From the NCBI GenBank assembly GCA_965231025.1, contig OZ246407.1:1364001-1428000 (forward strand): a DNA stretch of 64,000 bases, given 5' to 3'. The notes under the pieces are model-generated. The model was not told the DNA's origin and ran no database searches. It saw only the letters and a program-made list of their open reading frames with translations. This document shows, one piece after another, positions 8,686-16,106 of this stretch. The position numbers were made by a program, and so were the translations under genes. This DNA comes from PALSA-1335 sp965231025. GTDB lineage: Bacteria > Patescibacteriota > Gracilibacteria > UBA1369. The stretch's first letter is position 1. Every line of letters starts with the position of its first letter.

Positions 8686-9960
8686 CTATTGAATATGTTT
8701 CCAGTGTTTTTCCTGACGCACCAGCAGGTCGGCCGCGTTTGAAGGATCGGCCATAAGTGAAGCCACCAGCCGTTCCAGGCGTACCCGGTTCTGGGAACCC
8801 TTCACCAGAATGGTATCGCCCTCCTTCACAAATCCGGACAAAAACTTGGCGGCCTCCATTGCGTTTGCATAATGATAAATATCCTGCGGGGACATGCCCT
8901 CCTTTTGGGCCTCCTCTCCTATCAAACGGGCCACGTCTCCGACGGTCACCAGCACGTCCGCGCGCCTCCTGGCATGCTTGCCGACTTCGCGGTGAAGATA
9001 TTCGGTCCGTTCTCCCAATTCGTTCATGTCCCCCAGAACCGCCACCTTCCGATCCGGGGCCACCTCCATAAGAAGATTCAAAGCCTCTTTCATGGCATCC
9101 GGGGAGGCATTATACGTGCTGTCCAGAATCGTGCTCCCCTTCACGCCGGGAATCATACTCATGCGCCCCGGTGGAGCCGTAAAGCTCTTAAGCGCGTCAA
9201 CGCACTCCTGAAGGGTAAACCCTTGTGTCAGGCCGACAGCAATCGCCGGCAGAAGGACGTACGTCTGGTAGGCTCCAAGGAGAGAAAAATTCCCGGTGAC
9301 GATCTCATCCTTATACTGGATGGTGCAGCGTATTCCCTGAATGGTGCTTTCTCCCTGAAGCACCCGCACGTCGGCAATTTCGGAACCTCCATAAAAAATT
9401 TTCCTGCACTTCAACGTGTCGCGCAGCGCCAGAATATAAGGGTCATCGGCATTCAAAACGGCTATGCCTTTTTCGGGAAGAGCCTCCACCAGTTTTTTCT
9501 TTTCCAGAAAAATATCATCGAGATCTTTGAACTGGCCTTCCCCAAGATGCACGGGTTTGATGTTCGTCAGAACGCCGATCTGCGGCTTCACAAGGCGCAG
9601 GAGATTCCCCATATCGCCGGGCTTGTCCACTCCCATCTCCAGCACCATCATCTGCAAATGTTTGCCCCCGACGAAAGCCTTCCAGGCCGCCTTGCCCAGA
9701 ATGGCAACCCAGTCCAAAACCGAAGAAAACCCCGACGGCTGCTCCAGAATGGCAAGGGGGAGTCCAAACTCACTGTTAAAACTCTTTTCGTTGCGGATTA
9801 TGTTATAACGGGTGCGCAGGAGGGTGTACACTGCGTCCTTGGTGCTGGTTTTTCCGACGGACCCGGTCACCCCGATGACAAAGGGTCTCAACCGCTTCAG
9901 ACGGACCCTGGCCAGCGTGGCTAAAAAGCCCAGCACGCGTTTTCTTAAAAATGTCTTCAT
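8686..9960 (-). CDS. murF: UDP-N-acetylmuramoyl-tripeptide--D-alanyl-D-alanine ligase
   Basis: Mur ligase that adds D-Ala-D-Ala to the peptidoglycan precursor, using ATP in the cytoplasm. The P-loop GVTGSVGKTST is at about residues 29-39, with NEKSFNSEFGLPL, the central domain with EMGVDKPGDM and TNIKPVHLG, and the C-terminal domain with LDSTYNASPDAM and LGDMNELG. Length (424) is slightly shorter than E. coli MurF. It is the first gene of the unit, with a good promoter just upstream. No other mur gene lies nearby, so the wall pathway is dispersed. Confidence 0.94.
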   Translation of the reverse strand: MKTFLRKRVLGFLATLARVRLKRLRPFVIGVTGSVGKTSTKDAVYTLLRTRYNIIRNEKSFNSEFGLPLAILEQPSGFSSVLDWVAILGKAAWKAFVGGKHLQMMVLEMGVDKPGDMGNLLRLVKPQIGVLTNIKPVHLGEGQFKDLDDIFLEKKKLVEALPEKGIAVLNADDPYILALRDTLKCRKIFYGGSEIADVRVLQGESTIQGIRCTIQYKDEIVTGNFSLLGAYQTYVLLPAIAVGLTQGFTLQECVDALKSFTAPPGRMSMIPGVKGSTILDSTYNASPDAMKEALNLLMEVAPDRKVAVLGDMNELGERTEYLHREVGKHARRRADVLVTVGDVARLIGEEAQKEGMSPQDIYHYANAMEAAKFLSGFVKEGDTILVKGSQNRVRLERLVASLMADPSNAADLLVRQEKHWKHIQ

Positions 9961-9981
9961 AAGGCTTGAAAACAGGCCTCA

Positions 9982-10010
9982 AACATAGCAAAATGGAACA
10001 AGAAAATCAA
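9982..10010 (-). promoter_or_regulatory. Promoter of murF-holB-TPR
   Basis: On the minus strand: TTGATT (10010-10005), 17-bp spacer, TATGTT (9987-9982) preceded by TGC as an extended -10. Predicted start near 9975, giving a leader of about 15 bases. Confidence 0.65.
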
Positions 10011-10043
10011 TGAGTCCCCCTTACCATTTAACGCTTCAAAAGG

Positions 10044-10742
10044 ATGAAAAAAGCCTTCGCTCTACTTCTTATCTCCACCATGTTTATGACCACCGGATGC
10101 ACCACTGAACAAACAGGATCGTCCAGCCCAAACCTCTCAACGAAAACCAAGGAACCGCCAAAGCCGGTCCTCACCGCCTGCCCACCGCTTAAAGATCCGC
10201 AGGTGGAGCCTCCGAAAAAAGGTGACACGGTAGCCGTTTTGGATACGGATTTCGGAACCATCAAATTCCGCCTTTTCACCAAGGATGTTCCAACACTTTC
10301 AAAAAATTTCATGGAACTGGCCAAGTCGGGAAAATATGACGATTCTCCGTTTCATCGTGTTGTTCAGGGTTTCATGATCCAGGGCGGGGATTTCACCAAC
10401 CATGACGGCACGGGCGGACATAGTTACCTTGGCCCGGACAAGGATCTCCCGAACGAAATCGTGCCTTCTCTCCACCATCTTTGCGGAACCGTCTCCATGG
10501 CAAAGACACCGGCCCCGGTCTCCATCGGCAGCCAGTTTTTCATCGTAACGGGGCTTAATGGAGCCGCATTCCTGGATGGCGGCTACTCCCCGATCGGACA
10601 GGTGTACGAAGGAATCGACGTTGCGGGAAAAATCGAAGCACTCCAGATTCCTGAAACCGAGCTTCCGAGCCAAATCGTCAACGTCAAAAAAGTCACCATC
10701 ATGACCTACGGGGATGAAGAAACGAGTCCGACTCAAAATTAG
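10044..10742 (+). CDS. Peptidyl-prolyl cis-trans isomerase (cyclophilin), lipoprotein
   Basis: A lipoprotein signal at the N-terminus (MKKAFALLLISTMFMTTGC) places it on the outer face of the cytoplasmic membrane, with a lipidated Cys at residue 19. The cyclophilin domain (about 65-225) carries FHRVVQGFMIQGGDF, GTGGHS, GTVSMAKTP, SQFFIVTG and LDGGYSPIGQV. These are the active-site Arg/Phe and Gln motifs of prolyl isomerases acting on secreted proteins. A Ser/Pro/Lys-rich linker joins the two. The acylphosphatase gene starts inside its last codons (29-base overlap). Confidence 0.92.
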   Translation: MKKAFALLLISTMFMTTGCTTEQTGSSSPNLSTKTKEPPKPVLTACPPLKDPQVEPPKKGDTVAVLDTDFGTIKFRLFTKDVPTLSKNFMELAKSGKYDDSPFHRVVQGFMIQGGDFTNHDGTGGHSYLGPDKDLPNEIVPSLHHLCGTVSMAKTPAPVSIGSQFFIVTGLNGAAFLDGGYSPIGQVYEGIDVAGKIEALQIPETELPSQIVNVKKVTIMTYGDEETSPTQN

Positions 10743-10992
10743 CGGCCGCGTCCAGGGGGTCTTCTACCGCTCCGAAACACAAGCGGTGGGCACGGGCCTG
10801 GGCCTGCGGGGATACGCCAGGAACGAACGCGACGGTACGGTCACAGTCGTAGCCGTCGGTGAAGAACAGGAACTGAAGACTCTTGTCGAATGGTGCGGAA
10901 AAGGCCCTTCGGGCGCCCGTGTCGAGGGCATTGATACCCTGTACGGGGACCCCGAACCCGGCGAAGAGTTCACCGGTTTTGAAATATTATAG
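10714..10992 (+). CDS. acyP: Acylphosphatase
   Basis: A 92-residue enzyme that hydrolyses acyl phosphates. The signature GRVQGVFYRSET carries the catalytic Arg, and the second motif GYARNERDGTV carries the catalytic Asn; the C-terminal GFEIL is also typical. The start overlaps the cyclophilin stop by 29 bases, and the second codons read MKKRVRLKISGRVQG as expected. The overlap suggests coupled translation. It is followed by a strong terminator. Confidence 0.93.
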   Translation: MKKRVRLKISGRVQGVFYRSETQAVGTGLGLRGYARNERDGTVTVVAVGEEQELKTLVEWCGKGPSGARVEGIDTLYGDPEPGEEFTGFEIL

Positions 10993-11010
10993 GTATTTGC
11001 GGAGCAACAA

Positions 11011-11039
11011 AAAAGACCCCCATGAGAGGGGGTCTTTTA
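11011..11039. terminator. Bidirectional terminator between acyP and rplT
   Basis: AAAAGACCCCC, six-base loop, GGGGGTCTTTT: a strong stem with T-runs on both strands. It can end the acyP transcript on the plus strand and the infC-rpmI-rplT transcript on the minus strand. Confidence 0.88.
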
Positions 11040-11055
11040 ATATGTAAACAACAAT

Positions 11056-11439
11056 TTAAGCAGCAACCTTTTTCTTTGGTTGAGGGCCCGCTCCTTTTTT
11101 GGCGACCTCGACAAACTTTGAGAAAACTTCAGGGTTGTTGACGGCGAGCTCGGAAAGGATCTTGCGGTCAACCAAAACCTTGCTCTTGAGCAAACCATGC
11201 ATAAGGCGGCTGTAGCTGAGATCTTCAGCGCGGCAAGCAGCGTTGATGCGGGTTATCCAGAGACTGCGCATGTCGCGTTTGCGGGCCTTGCGTCCTACAT
11301 AGCTGTTCTGGCCAGCTTTGTTAGAAGCGTTTTTCGCCCACTTTACGATGCGGCTGCGGAGATTGATATAACCCTTGGTTGATTTGAGGAGCTTCTTGTG
11401 TCTTCGGCGTGAAGCGACACCACGTTTAATGCGAGTCAT
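11056..11439 (-). CDS. rplT: Large ribosomal subunit protein bL20
   Basis: 23S rRNA-binding assembly protein of the large subunit. The family pattern MTRIKRGVASRRRHKKLLK, WAKNASNKAGQNSYVGRKARKRDMRSLWI and RINAACR is clear over the first 110 residues. The Lys/Pro/Ala-rich tail (GAGPQPKKKVAA) makes it 127 residues, slightly longer than usual. It is the third gene of the classic infC-rpmI-rplT unit, in which L20 in other bacteria represses its own mRNA; no L20 site was searched for here. Confidence 0.97.
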   Translation of the reverse strand: MTRIKRGVASRRRHKKLLKSTKGYINLRSRIVKWAKNASNKAGQNSYVGRKARKRDMRSLWITRINAACRAEDLSYSRLMHGLLKSKVLVDRKILSELAVNNPEVFSKFVEVAKKGAGPQPKKKVAA

Positions 11440-11464
11440 GTCTGTTTAAGAGAATGAATAATGA

Positions 11465-11659
11465 TTAGGCGTAGGGGAGAAGTTTCTTCATATTTGCTTC
11501 GTCCTTTGCAAAAAGCCCCATTCCGCTCTTGTGAAGCTTCTTCTGGCGTTTGGACTTGTTAAAAAGGAGATGTTTTTTACCGGCCTTGTTGGCGATGAGT
11601 TTGCCCGTTCCGGTAACCTTGAACCGTTTTTTGCTTGCGCTGTGCGTCTTGAGTTTCAT
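11465..11659 (-). CDS. rpmI: Large ribosomal subunit protein bL35
   Basis: A 64-residue basic protein beginning MKLKTHSASKKRFKVTGTGK and containing HLLFNKSKRQKKLHK, as in bL35. It binds 23S rRNA. It sits between infC (9 bases upstream) and rplT (25 bases downstream), the standard order. Length is normal. Confidence 0.96.
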   Translation of the reverse strand: MKLKTHSASKKRFKVTGTGKLIANKAGKKHLLFNKSKRQKKLHKSGMGLFAKDEANMKKLLPYA

Positions 11660-11668
11660 AAAAAAAAA

Positions 11669-12178
11669 TTATTTAAGTGGCACGAGAACCATGAACATTG
11701 AATTTCCAAGCTTTCTGGGGGCCTCTTCGACCTGGGCAACCTCCTTAAGCCCGTCGATGAACGCTTTCATCTTCTCCCTTCCGATGTCTGCATGTGACGC
11801 TTCCCTTCCCCTGAACATCAGGGTGACCTTCACGCTGTTGCGGTCCTTGAGGAACTTTTCAGCCTGGCGGATTTTGGTTTCCAGGTCATGCTTGTCGATG
11901 CTGTAACTCAGGCGGATCCCTTTCATTTCCCCCTGTTTCTGCATCTTCTTATGCTTTTGCTCGATCTTGTTTTGCCGGTACAGATATTTCCCGTAATCCA
12001 TGAGCTTGCAAACCGGTGGAACGGCTTTGGGGGCAACTTCCACCAGATCGAGGCCGCGTTCGGAAGCTAATTGCAAAGCCTCATCCAGGGTTTTCTCCCC
12101 AAGCTGCTCATCCCCCTCGTCAATGAGTCTGACGTTTGGTACACGAATCTGTCTGTTGATCCTCAGTTGCTTGCTAAT
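11669..12178 (-). CDS. infC: Translation initiation factor IF-3 (ATT start)
   Basis: Binds the small subunit and checks start-codon choice. The N-domain carries LRINRQIRVPNVRLIDE, the C-domain GIRLSYSIDKHDLETK and VKVTLMFRGREASH; 169 residues. No ATG, GTG or TTG start fits: the longer frame up to 12256 begins inside the promoter -35, and the predicted transcript begins near 12218. The best start is ATT at 12178 (ISKQLRINRQ), matching the ATT start used by infC in many bacteria, where IF-3 discriminates against its own message. The start is inferred, the gene identity is certain. Confidence 0.93.
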   Translation of the reverse strand: MSKQLRINRQIRVPNVRLIDEGDEQLGEKTLDEALQLASERGLDLVEVAPKAVPPVCKLMDYGKYLYRQNKIEQKHKKMQKQGEMKGIRLSYSIDKHDLETKIRQAEKFLKDRNSVKVTLMFRGREASHADIGREKMKAFIDGLKEVAQVEEAPRKLGNSMFMVLVPLK

Positions 12179-12224
12179 ACGTGAAAATCTTAAAAAATAG
12201 CAAAAACGGCAAAATTGCCTCAGG

Positions 12225-12253
12225 ATAATAGGGTAAAGTTCATGGCAAGTCAA
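12225..12253 (-). promoter_or_regulatory. Promoter of infC-rpmI-rplT
   Basis: Minus strand: TTGACT (12253-12248), 17-bp spacer, TATTAT (12230-12225). Predicted start near 12218, a 40-base leader. It lies back to back with the sigma-factor promoter at 12272-12299. Confidence 0.75.
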
Positions 12254-12271
12254 CACGAGAGCGCGGTTGAA

Positions 12272-12299
12272 TGGACAAATTTACCCCTGCAATTATAAT
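12272..12299 (+). promoter_or_regulatory. Promoter of the ECF sigma factor operon
   Basis: TGGACA (12272-12277), 16-bp spacer, TATAAT (12294-12299). Predicted start near 12306, 15 bases before the ATG at 12321. The near-consensus housekeeping pattern suggests that the sigma gene is not purely autoregulated. Confidence 0.7.
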
Positions 12300-12320
12300 G
12301 GGAGCTCATTGACCATACCC

Positions 12321-12884
12321 ATGCCCCACGAAAAACACCACAACGAGGTTGAGTTGGCGCTGGTACAGGAAGCCCTCAAGGGGGAGGAGGAGGCGTTTAT
12401 CCATCTCTACCAGCAGAACGTCTCGCAGCTTTACCGTTTTGTGTACTCAAAAGTGAATAATCAGCAGGACGCTGAGGATCTGACGTCGGAAACTTTTTAC
12501 CAGGCGCTGAAAAATCTCACGAATTTTTCCGGAAAATCGACATTCAAAAACTGGCTTTACGGGATTGCAAAACACCTGATATTGGCTAAATACAGGGAAC
12601 GCTACAGCCAGACAACGCTCGAGCTCAATGAAAACGCGGCATTTGAAGAAAGGAACAACAGTGAGGATCCCGCTGAAGATCAGGGGAAAATCAGACTGCT
12701 GGATGCCCTTTTAAGCGAACTTCCCCCAAACTACCGCAGCGTATTGGAACTGAGATTCCTGAAAGGGTACACTATCATCGAAACCGCGGACGCAATGGGA
12801 ATAACCGAGGAAAACGCCAAAGTTCTGCAGCACCGTGCCCTAAAAAAAGCCAACCAGCTCTCTCTTGCCCGGAATACGGCATAA
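12321..12884 (+). CDS. RNA polymerase sigma-70 family factor, ECF subfamily
   Basis: A 187-residue alternative sigma factor. Region 2 includes LYRFVYSKVNNQQDAEDLTSETF (residues about 35-57, core and -10 binding). Region 4 includes LPPNYRSVLELRFLKGYTIIETADAMGITEENAKVL (helix-turn-helix for the -35). Regions 1.1 and 3 are absent, as in ECF factors. The ATG at 12321 lies just after the promoter; an upstream in-frame codon overlaps the promoter and is rejected. It heads an operon with a small one-span protein and a secreted helical protein, the usual sigma/anti-sigma layout. Confidence 0.92.
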   Translation: MPHEKHHNEVELALVQEALKGEEEAFIHLYQQNVSQLYRFVYSKVNNQQDAEDLTSETFYQALKNLTNFSGKSTFKNWLYGIAKHLILAKYRERYSQTTLELNENAAFEERNNSEDPAEDQGKIRLLDALLSELPPNYRSVLELRFLKGYTIIETADAMGITEENAKVLQHRALKKANQLSLARNTA

Positions 12885-12917
12885 CAATGTAACCCCTTGC
12901 ACACTTAACGGTTGCCT

Positions 12918-13256
12918 ATGCATAAACCATCTCCACAATTTATCGGTAAGCTCGAAAGCGAACTCAGATTGGCGTATCGGGCTCAGTACAATAATTCCGC
13001 GGCTCCAAGGCCGCTGGGAAAGTTTTTCGCGTTTCTGGTCCCGGCATTTTCTGGACTGCTGGTCATTGCAATACTTTTGGTGAATAACTGGAGCGCAAAC
13101 TCCACAGTCCAGGAGGGCAACGCCGGCGTAAATGAAGCAAACTTCATCACTTTCAATGAAGGGGAGGAAGAGGAAGCCATAGCCCAGAGTTTTGACAATG
13201 AAGAGCTGAACCGGATAGACAGCGGAGTCCAACTGATAGCCCAAGCTAACTACTAA
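12918..13256 (+). CDS. Small one-span membrane protein, possible anti-sigma factor
   Basis: 112 residues. The cytoplasmic N-terminus (HKPSPQFIGKLESELRLAYR) is followed by one membrane span at about residues 37-58 (FFAFLVPAFSGLLVIAILLVN), then an acidic extracytoplasmic tail (NEGEEEEAIAQSFDNEELN). No zinc-binding motif (HxxxCxxC) of the common ZAS anti-sigma type is present. Its position directly after an ECF sigma gene (33 bases) makes an anti-sigma role plausible, but the protein itself carries no known signature. A TTG two codons earlier is an alternative start. Confidence 0.6.
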   Translation: MHKPSPQFIGKLESELRLAYRAQYNNSAAPRPLGKFFAFLVPAFSGLLVIAILLVNNWSANSTVQEGNAGVNEANFITFNEGEEEEAIAQSFDNEELNRIDSGVQLIAQANY

Positions 13257-13261
13257 TACCT

Positions 13262-14035
13262 ATGAAAAAAACCACATTATCAACAATACGGGCCGCAGTC
13301 GTTCTCATGGCCCTGGTAGTCCCGGCCCTCGCCTCAGCAGAGACTTTTCCCCGGGAAGAAGTGGGCATGGAAGGGGTCAGGGCTGTTCAGTCCGTAGCTC
13401 TTGAACGTTTTGATCTCCAGAAGGCAAAAGAAACGCTCGCAACAAGCTTAAACCAGCTGGAAGCACATTTCCTGGCAACCAGGAAAAAGGCCGCCGCTCT
13501 CCAGAAACTGACCGAAAACACCGGGGCGGACATCGTGCAAACCATTGATGGGTATCTGTCCCAGATCAAAACGCTCAAGAGCAGGGCCGCAGGCGCTAAA
13601 ACCGGCACTGAGCTCAAAGCAGTGGCCAACGATGTTCACGATCTCATTATGGACGCGAAGTTTGACGTCAAAAAAAACATTGGCACAAGGGTGGAGACAC
13701 GGATAGACCAGTTTACGGAAAAAACCGGGCAACAAAAAGAGTATTTTGACCTCGCTCAGAACAGGATGAACAAACTGAAATCGGAGGGCAAAGTCCCTCA
13801 GGATTTGGACAAAAATCTGGAAAACTGCCGCAGCCTGATGCTTCAGGGGGAACAAAATTTGAAGGATGCAAAAAGCAAATTGGCTGAAATGAAAGCATTG
13901 CCGAGGACTCAGCGCGAACAGGGGGTTAAGCTCATGAATGAAAGCATCAAAAACGTGCAGAACGCCCGCATGACGTATGGGCAGGCCCGGCAAAATTGCC
14001 CGAAAGTAATGAAGGAACTCAGAGTCCTCAAATAG
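13262..14035 (+). CDS. Secreted helical protein in ECF sigma operon (DUF5667-like)
   Basis: 257 residues with a clear signal peptide (MKKTTLSTIRAAVVLMALVV...ALASA, cleavage near residue 26). The mature part is almost wholly helical and charged, with a leucine/alanine pattern of a coiled coil, and resembles DUF5667-type proteins found with ECF sigma factors in CPR genomes. It starts 5 bases after the preceding stop. A role as sensor or effector of the sigma system in the envelope is inference from context. A terminator follows. Confidence 0.65.
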   Translation: MKKTTLSTIRAAVVLMALVVPALASAETFPREEVGMEGVRAVQSVALERFDLQKAKETLATSLNQLEAHFLATRKKAAALQKLTENTGADIVQTIDGYLSQIKTLKSRAAGAKTGTELKAVANDVHDLIMDAKFDVKKNIGTRVETRIDQFTEKTGQQKEYFDLAQNRMNKLKSEGKVPQDLDKNLENCRSLMLQGEQNLKDAKSKLAEMKALPRTQREQGVKLMNESIKNVQNARMTYGQARQNCPKVMKELRVLK

Positions 14036-14081
14036 GAGGGCTCATCAATAAAAATATGACAGACATTTTGGGGTAAGGAGG

Positions 14082-14113
14082 AAAAGGGCCCGTCCAAAAG
14101 ATAGGGCCCTTTT
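14082..14113. terminator. Bidirectional terminator after the ECF operon
   Basis: AAAAGGGCCC, 12-base loop, GGGCCCTTTT, with T-runs on both strands. It ends the sigma operon (+) and the operon ending in recR (-). Confidence 0.82.
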
Positions 14114-14142
14114 CTGCTGGCGGCTGGAACGCTCCACACAAT

Positions 14143-14766
14143 TTAAATATACTCCGCCCTTCCCAGGAGCGCGCGGGAAAGGGTCAATTCATCGGCATAA
14201 TCAAGATCACCGCCGGCCGGAAGTCCGCGGGCGATACGGGTTATACGCACACCCAGGGGCTTTAACAGCCGCAACAAATACATCGCGGTGGTTTCTCCTT
14301 CAAGACTCGGGTTGGTTGCCAGAATGATTTCAACATTCTCCCCGGATTCCTGCGGCCCGGCATTCTTGATCCGTTGCAGCAGAGCGTCAATTTTAATCTG
14401 CTCAGGGCCGATTCCGTCGACCGGGGAAAGCACCCCGTGAAGCACATGATAAGTGCCGTGAAATTCGGAAGTTTTTTCCAGAGCCATGACATCCAGAATG
14501 TCCTCAACCACGCAAATCTGGTTGCGTTTTCGCATGGGATCGGCGCAGATACGGCACGTTTCCCCTTCGGCAATGTTCCAGCAGATCTGGCAGAACCTGA
14601 GGCCCTTTTGAAGCCCGCTGATGGCCTCTGCGAGTCCCTGGACCCTCATATGAGGAGAACGCAAAAGGTGCATCGCAAGGCGCTGGGCCGACTTGGGGCC
14701 TACCCCGGGCAGTCTGCTGAACTCCTCAATAAGTTGCTGAATGGATTTTGGAAGGAATGCGGTCAT
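14143..14766 (-). CDS. recR: Recombination mediator protein RecR
   Basis: Loads RecA at gaps with RecO/RecF. The N-terminal helix-hairpin-helix has FSRLPGVGPKSAQRLAMHLL; the zinc finger has CQICWNIAEGETCRICADP (four Cys); the TOPRIM domain starts with ICVVEDILDVMALEKT and contains YHVLHGVLSPVDGIGPE. The C-terminus has RIARGLPAGGDLDYADELTLSRAL. 207 residues, normal length. An upstream TTG (14778) is in frame, but the ATG at 14766 fits the family. It lies 14 bases after the folE stop, the last gene of its unit. Confidence 0.95.
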   Translation of the reverse strand: MTAFLPKSIQQLIEEFSRLPGVGPKSAQRLAMHLLRSPHMRVQGLAEAISGLQKGLRFCQICWNIAEGETCRICADPMRKRNQICVVEDILDVMALEKTSEFHGTYHVLHGVLSPVDGIGPEQIKIDALLQRIKNAGPQESGENVEIILATNPSLEGETTAMYLLRLLKPLGVRITRIARGLPAGGDLDYADELTLSRALLGRAEYI

Positions 14767-14780
14767 AACGGTAATCAAAT

Positions 14781-15335
14781 TTATTTCCCGACGTGCCTCA
14801 AAAACTCACCGCGGGTATTCAACTCGCGTTTAAACAGACCCAGAAGCGCGGAAGTCGTCACCTCGCTGTCCTGTTTTTCAACCCCCCGCGCCATCATGCA
14901 GAGGTGCCTGGCCTCCAGAATGACACCCACTCCCTTCGGTTTCAAAATATCCTGAAGTCCCCTGGCGATCTGGTTCGTCAAACGTTCCTGATTTTGCAGA
15001 CGGCGTGAAAATATTTCCACCAGGCGCGGCAATTTAGAAAGCCCGATGATCTTGCCGTCAGGAATGTATCCGATGTGTGCGCGGCCGAAGAAAGGCAAAA
15101 CATGGTGTTCGCACATGCTGTAAAATTCGATGTCCTTGACCACGATCATTTCGTCGTAAAGTTCGTCGCCGAACACCGTCAGAACATCTGAAGGGTTTTG
15201 TTTGTACCCGCCAAAAAGTTTTTCATACGCCGCCACGACGCGCCGGGGAGTGTCCTTAAGTCCCTCGCGCTCCGGATCCTCCCCGATGTGCTCAAACAGG
15301 GCGCGGATCATCTGCTGTAAATCATTGTTTGCCAT
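14781..15335 (-). CDS. folE: GTP cyclohydrolase I
   Basis: Converts GTP to dihydroneopterin triphosphate, the entry to folate and also to queuosine synthesis. Key motifs are EGLKDTPRRVVAAYE, the zinc ligands in SMCEHHVLPFFGRAHIGYIP, GLSKLPRLVEIFSRRLQNQERLTNQIA and EARHLCMMARGVEKQDS with the second zinc Cys. About 184 residues, normal. An ATG two codons upstream (15341) is an alternative start. No other folate gene is nearby, but queG is 5.4 kb away, which makes a queuosine link worth considering. Confidence 0.95.
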   Translation of the reverse strand: MANNDLQQMIRALFEHIGEDPEREGLKDTPRRVVAAYEKLFGGYKQNPSDVLTVFGDELYDEMIVVKDIEFYSMCEHHVLPFFGRAHIGYIPDGKIIGLSKLPRLVEIFSRRLQNQERLTNQIARGLQDILKPKGVGVILEARHLCMMARGVEKQDSEVTTSALLGLFKRELNTRGEFLRHVGK

Positions 15336-15399
15336 GTACATTCATCCATAAAGAGGCATCGCCTTTATAGCACTTCCGCAGTCATAATTGAAAGGGCAA

Positions 15400-15978
15400 C
15401 TATTCGATTCTGAGTCCGGCCAGAACCTGGACAAGCTGAATTTTTTGGGTTTCGCCGGTCTCATGACTCCTGGCCAAAACCGCAGGAGCGGCAGTCCCCA
15501 TTTCATCGCTGGTACATAAAATAACGGTCCACATTGAAGCGGCGGGGCCGGATTTATGGGTAAAACTGGAGCTGGTGAGCGCGTCCGCAAGCCGTTCGGC
15601 AAAAAGAAGCCTTTCGGCGGCGGATTTCGTTTCCTCCTCCTCCCGAATTCTCCGGTACTTGTGGTAAAAATCCACCGGGGATCCGTTCGTCACGCTGCCC
15701 TTGGCCGAAATCATCAGTTCTGACAATATCGCGATCCAGCGAAGGCGTTGAGGCCCCTGGAACTGCTGAATAAACCGGGAACTGGCAAGCTGAGCCGGTA
15801 AAATATTCCTCAGGGACAATGTGCCGGTATCTTTACGAATGGCTTCCACATCCCTGCTAAAAGCCTCGGAGGCGGAAACGGTCCGCCTGCGGACGTCGGT
15901 ACCGCGACCGTCGACCCCGTCGAATGAGGGGTCATCCAGTGCCAATAAATCCGGTTGTGAGGGTCTTTCGTTGGTCAT
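15400..15978 (-). CDS. Hypothetical protein, 192 residues
   Basis: Not recognised. A soluble protein with no signal peptide or membrane span. The N-terminal 45 residues are polar and probably disordered (PSQPDLLALDDPSFDGVDG). The rest is helical, with a segment RFIQQFQGPQRLRWIAILSEL and a C-terminal part VILCTSDEMGTAAPAVLARS that reads as a beta-alpha unit. It is the first gene of the unit leading to folE and recR, 58 bases upstream of folE, and has a promoter with a dyad in its spacer. Function cannot be suggested. Confidence 0.6.
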   Translation of the reverse strand: MTNERPSQPDLLALDDPSFDGVDGRGTDVRRRTVSASEAFSRDVEAIRKDTGTLSLRNILPAQLASSRFIQQFQGPQRLRWIAILSELMISAKGSVTNGSPVDFYHKYRRIREEEETKSAAERLLFAERLADALTSSSFTHKSGPAASMWTVILCTSDEMGTAAPAVLARSHETGETQKIQLVQVLAGLRIE

Positions 15979-16006
15979 GGAACAGTATAACGGCCGGGAA
16001 GCTCAC

Positions 16007-16035
16007 TTATTACAGAGTGGTGCACTCTAACACAA
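16007..16035 (-). promoter_or_regulatory. Promoter with internal dyad for the hypothetical-folE-recR unit
   Basis: Minus strand: TTGTGT (16035-16030), 17-bp spacer, TAATAA (16012-16007). A perfect dyad AGAGTG-GTG-CACTCT (16014-16028) fills the spacer, a position suited to a repressor or activator. Confidence 0.55.
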
Positions 16036-16106
16036 ACACAATAAAAGTCCAAACCCCCCGAAACTTATGTGCGATGAGAGTTACAAATCCCGGACAAATG
16101 ACCGTA

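Noticed and set aside
8872..9924. Long plus-strand open frame (350 codons) over murF
   Set aside because: It is the antisense of murF and shows the His/Arg bias of a shadow frame; no start signal or motif supports it.
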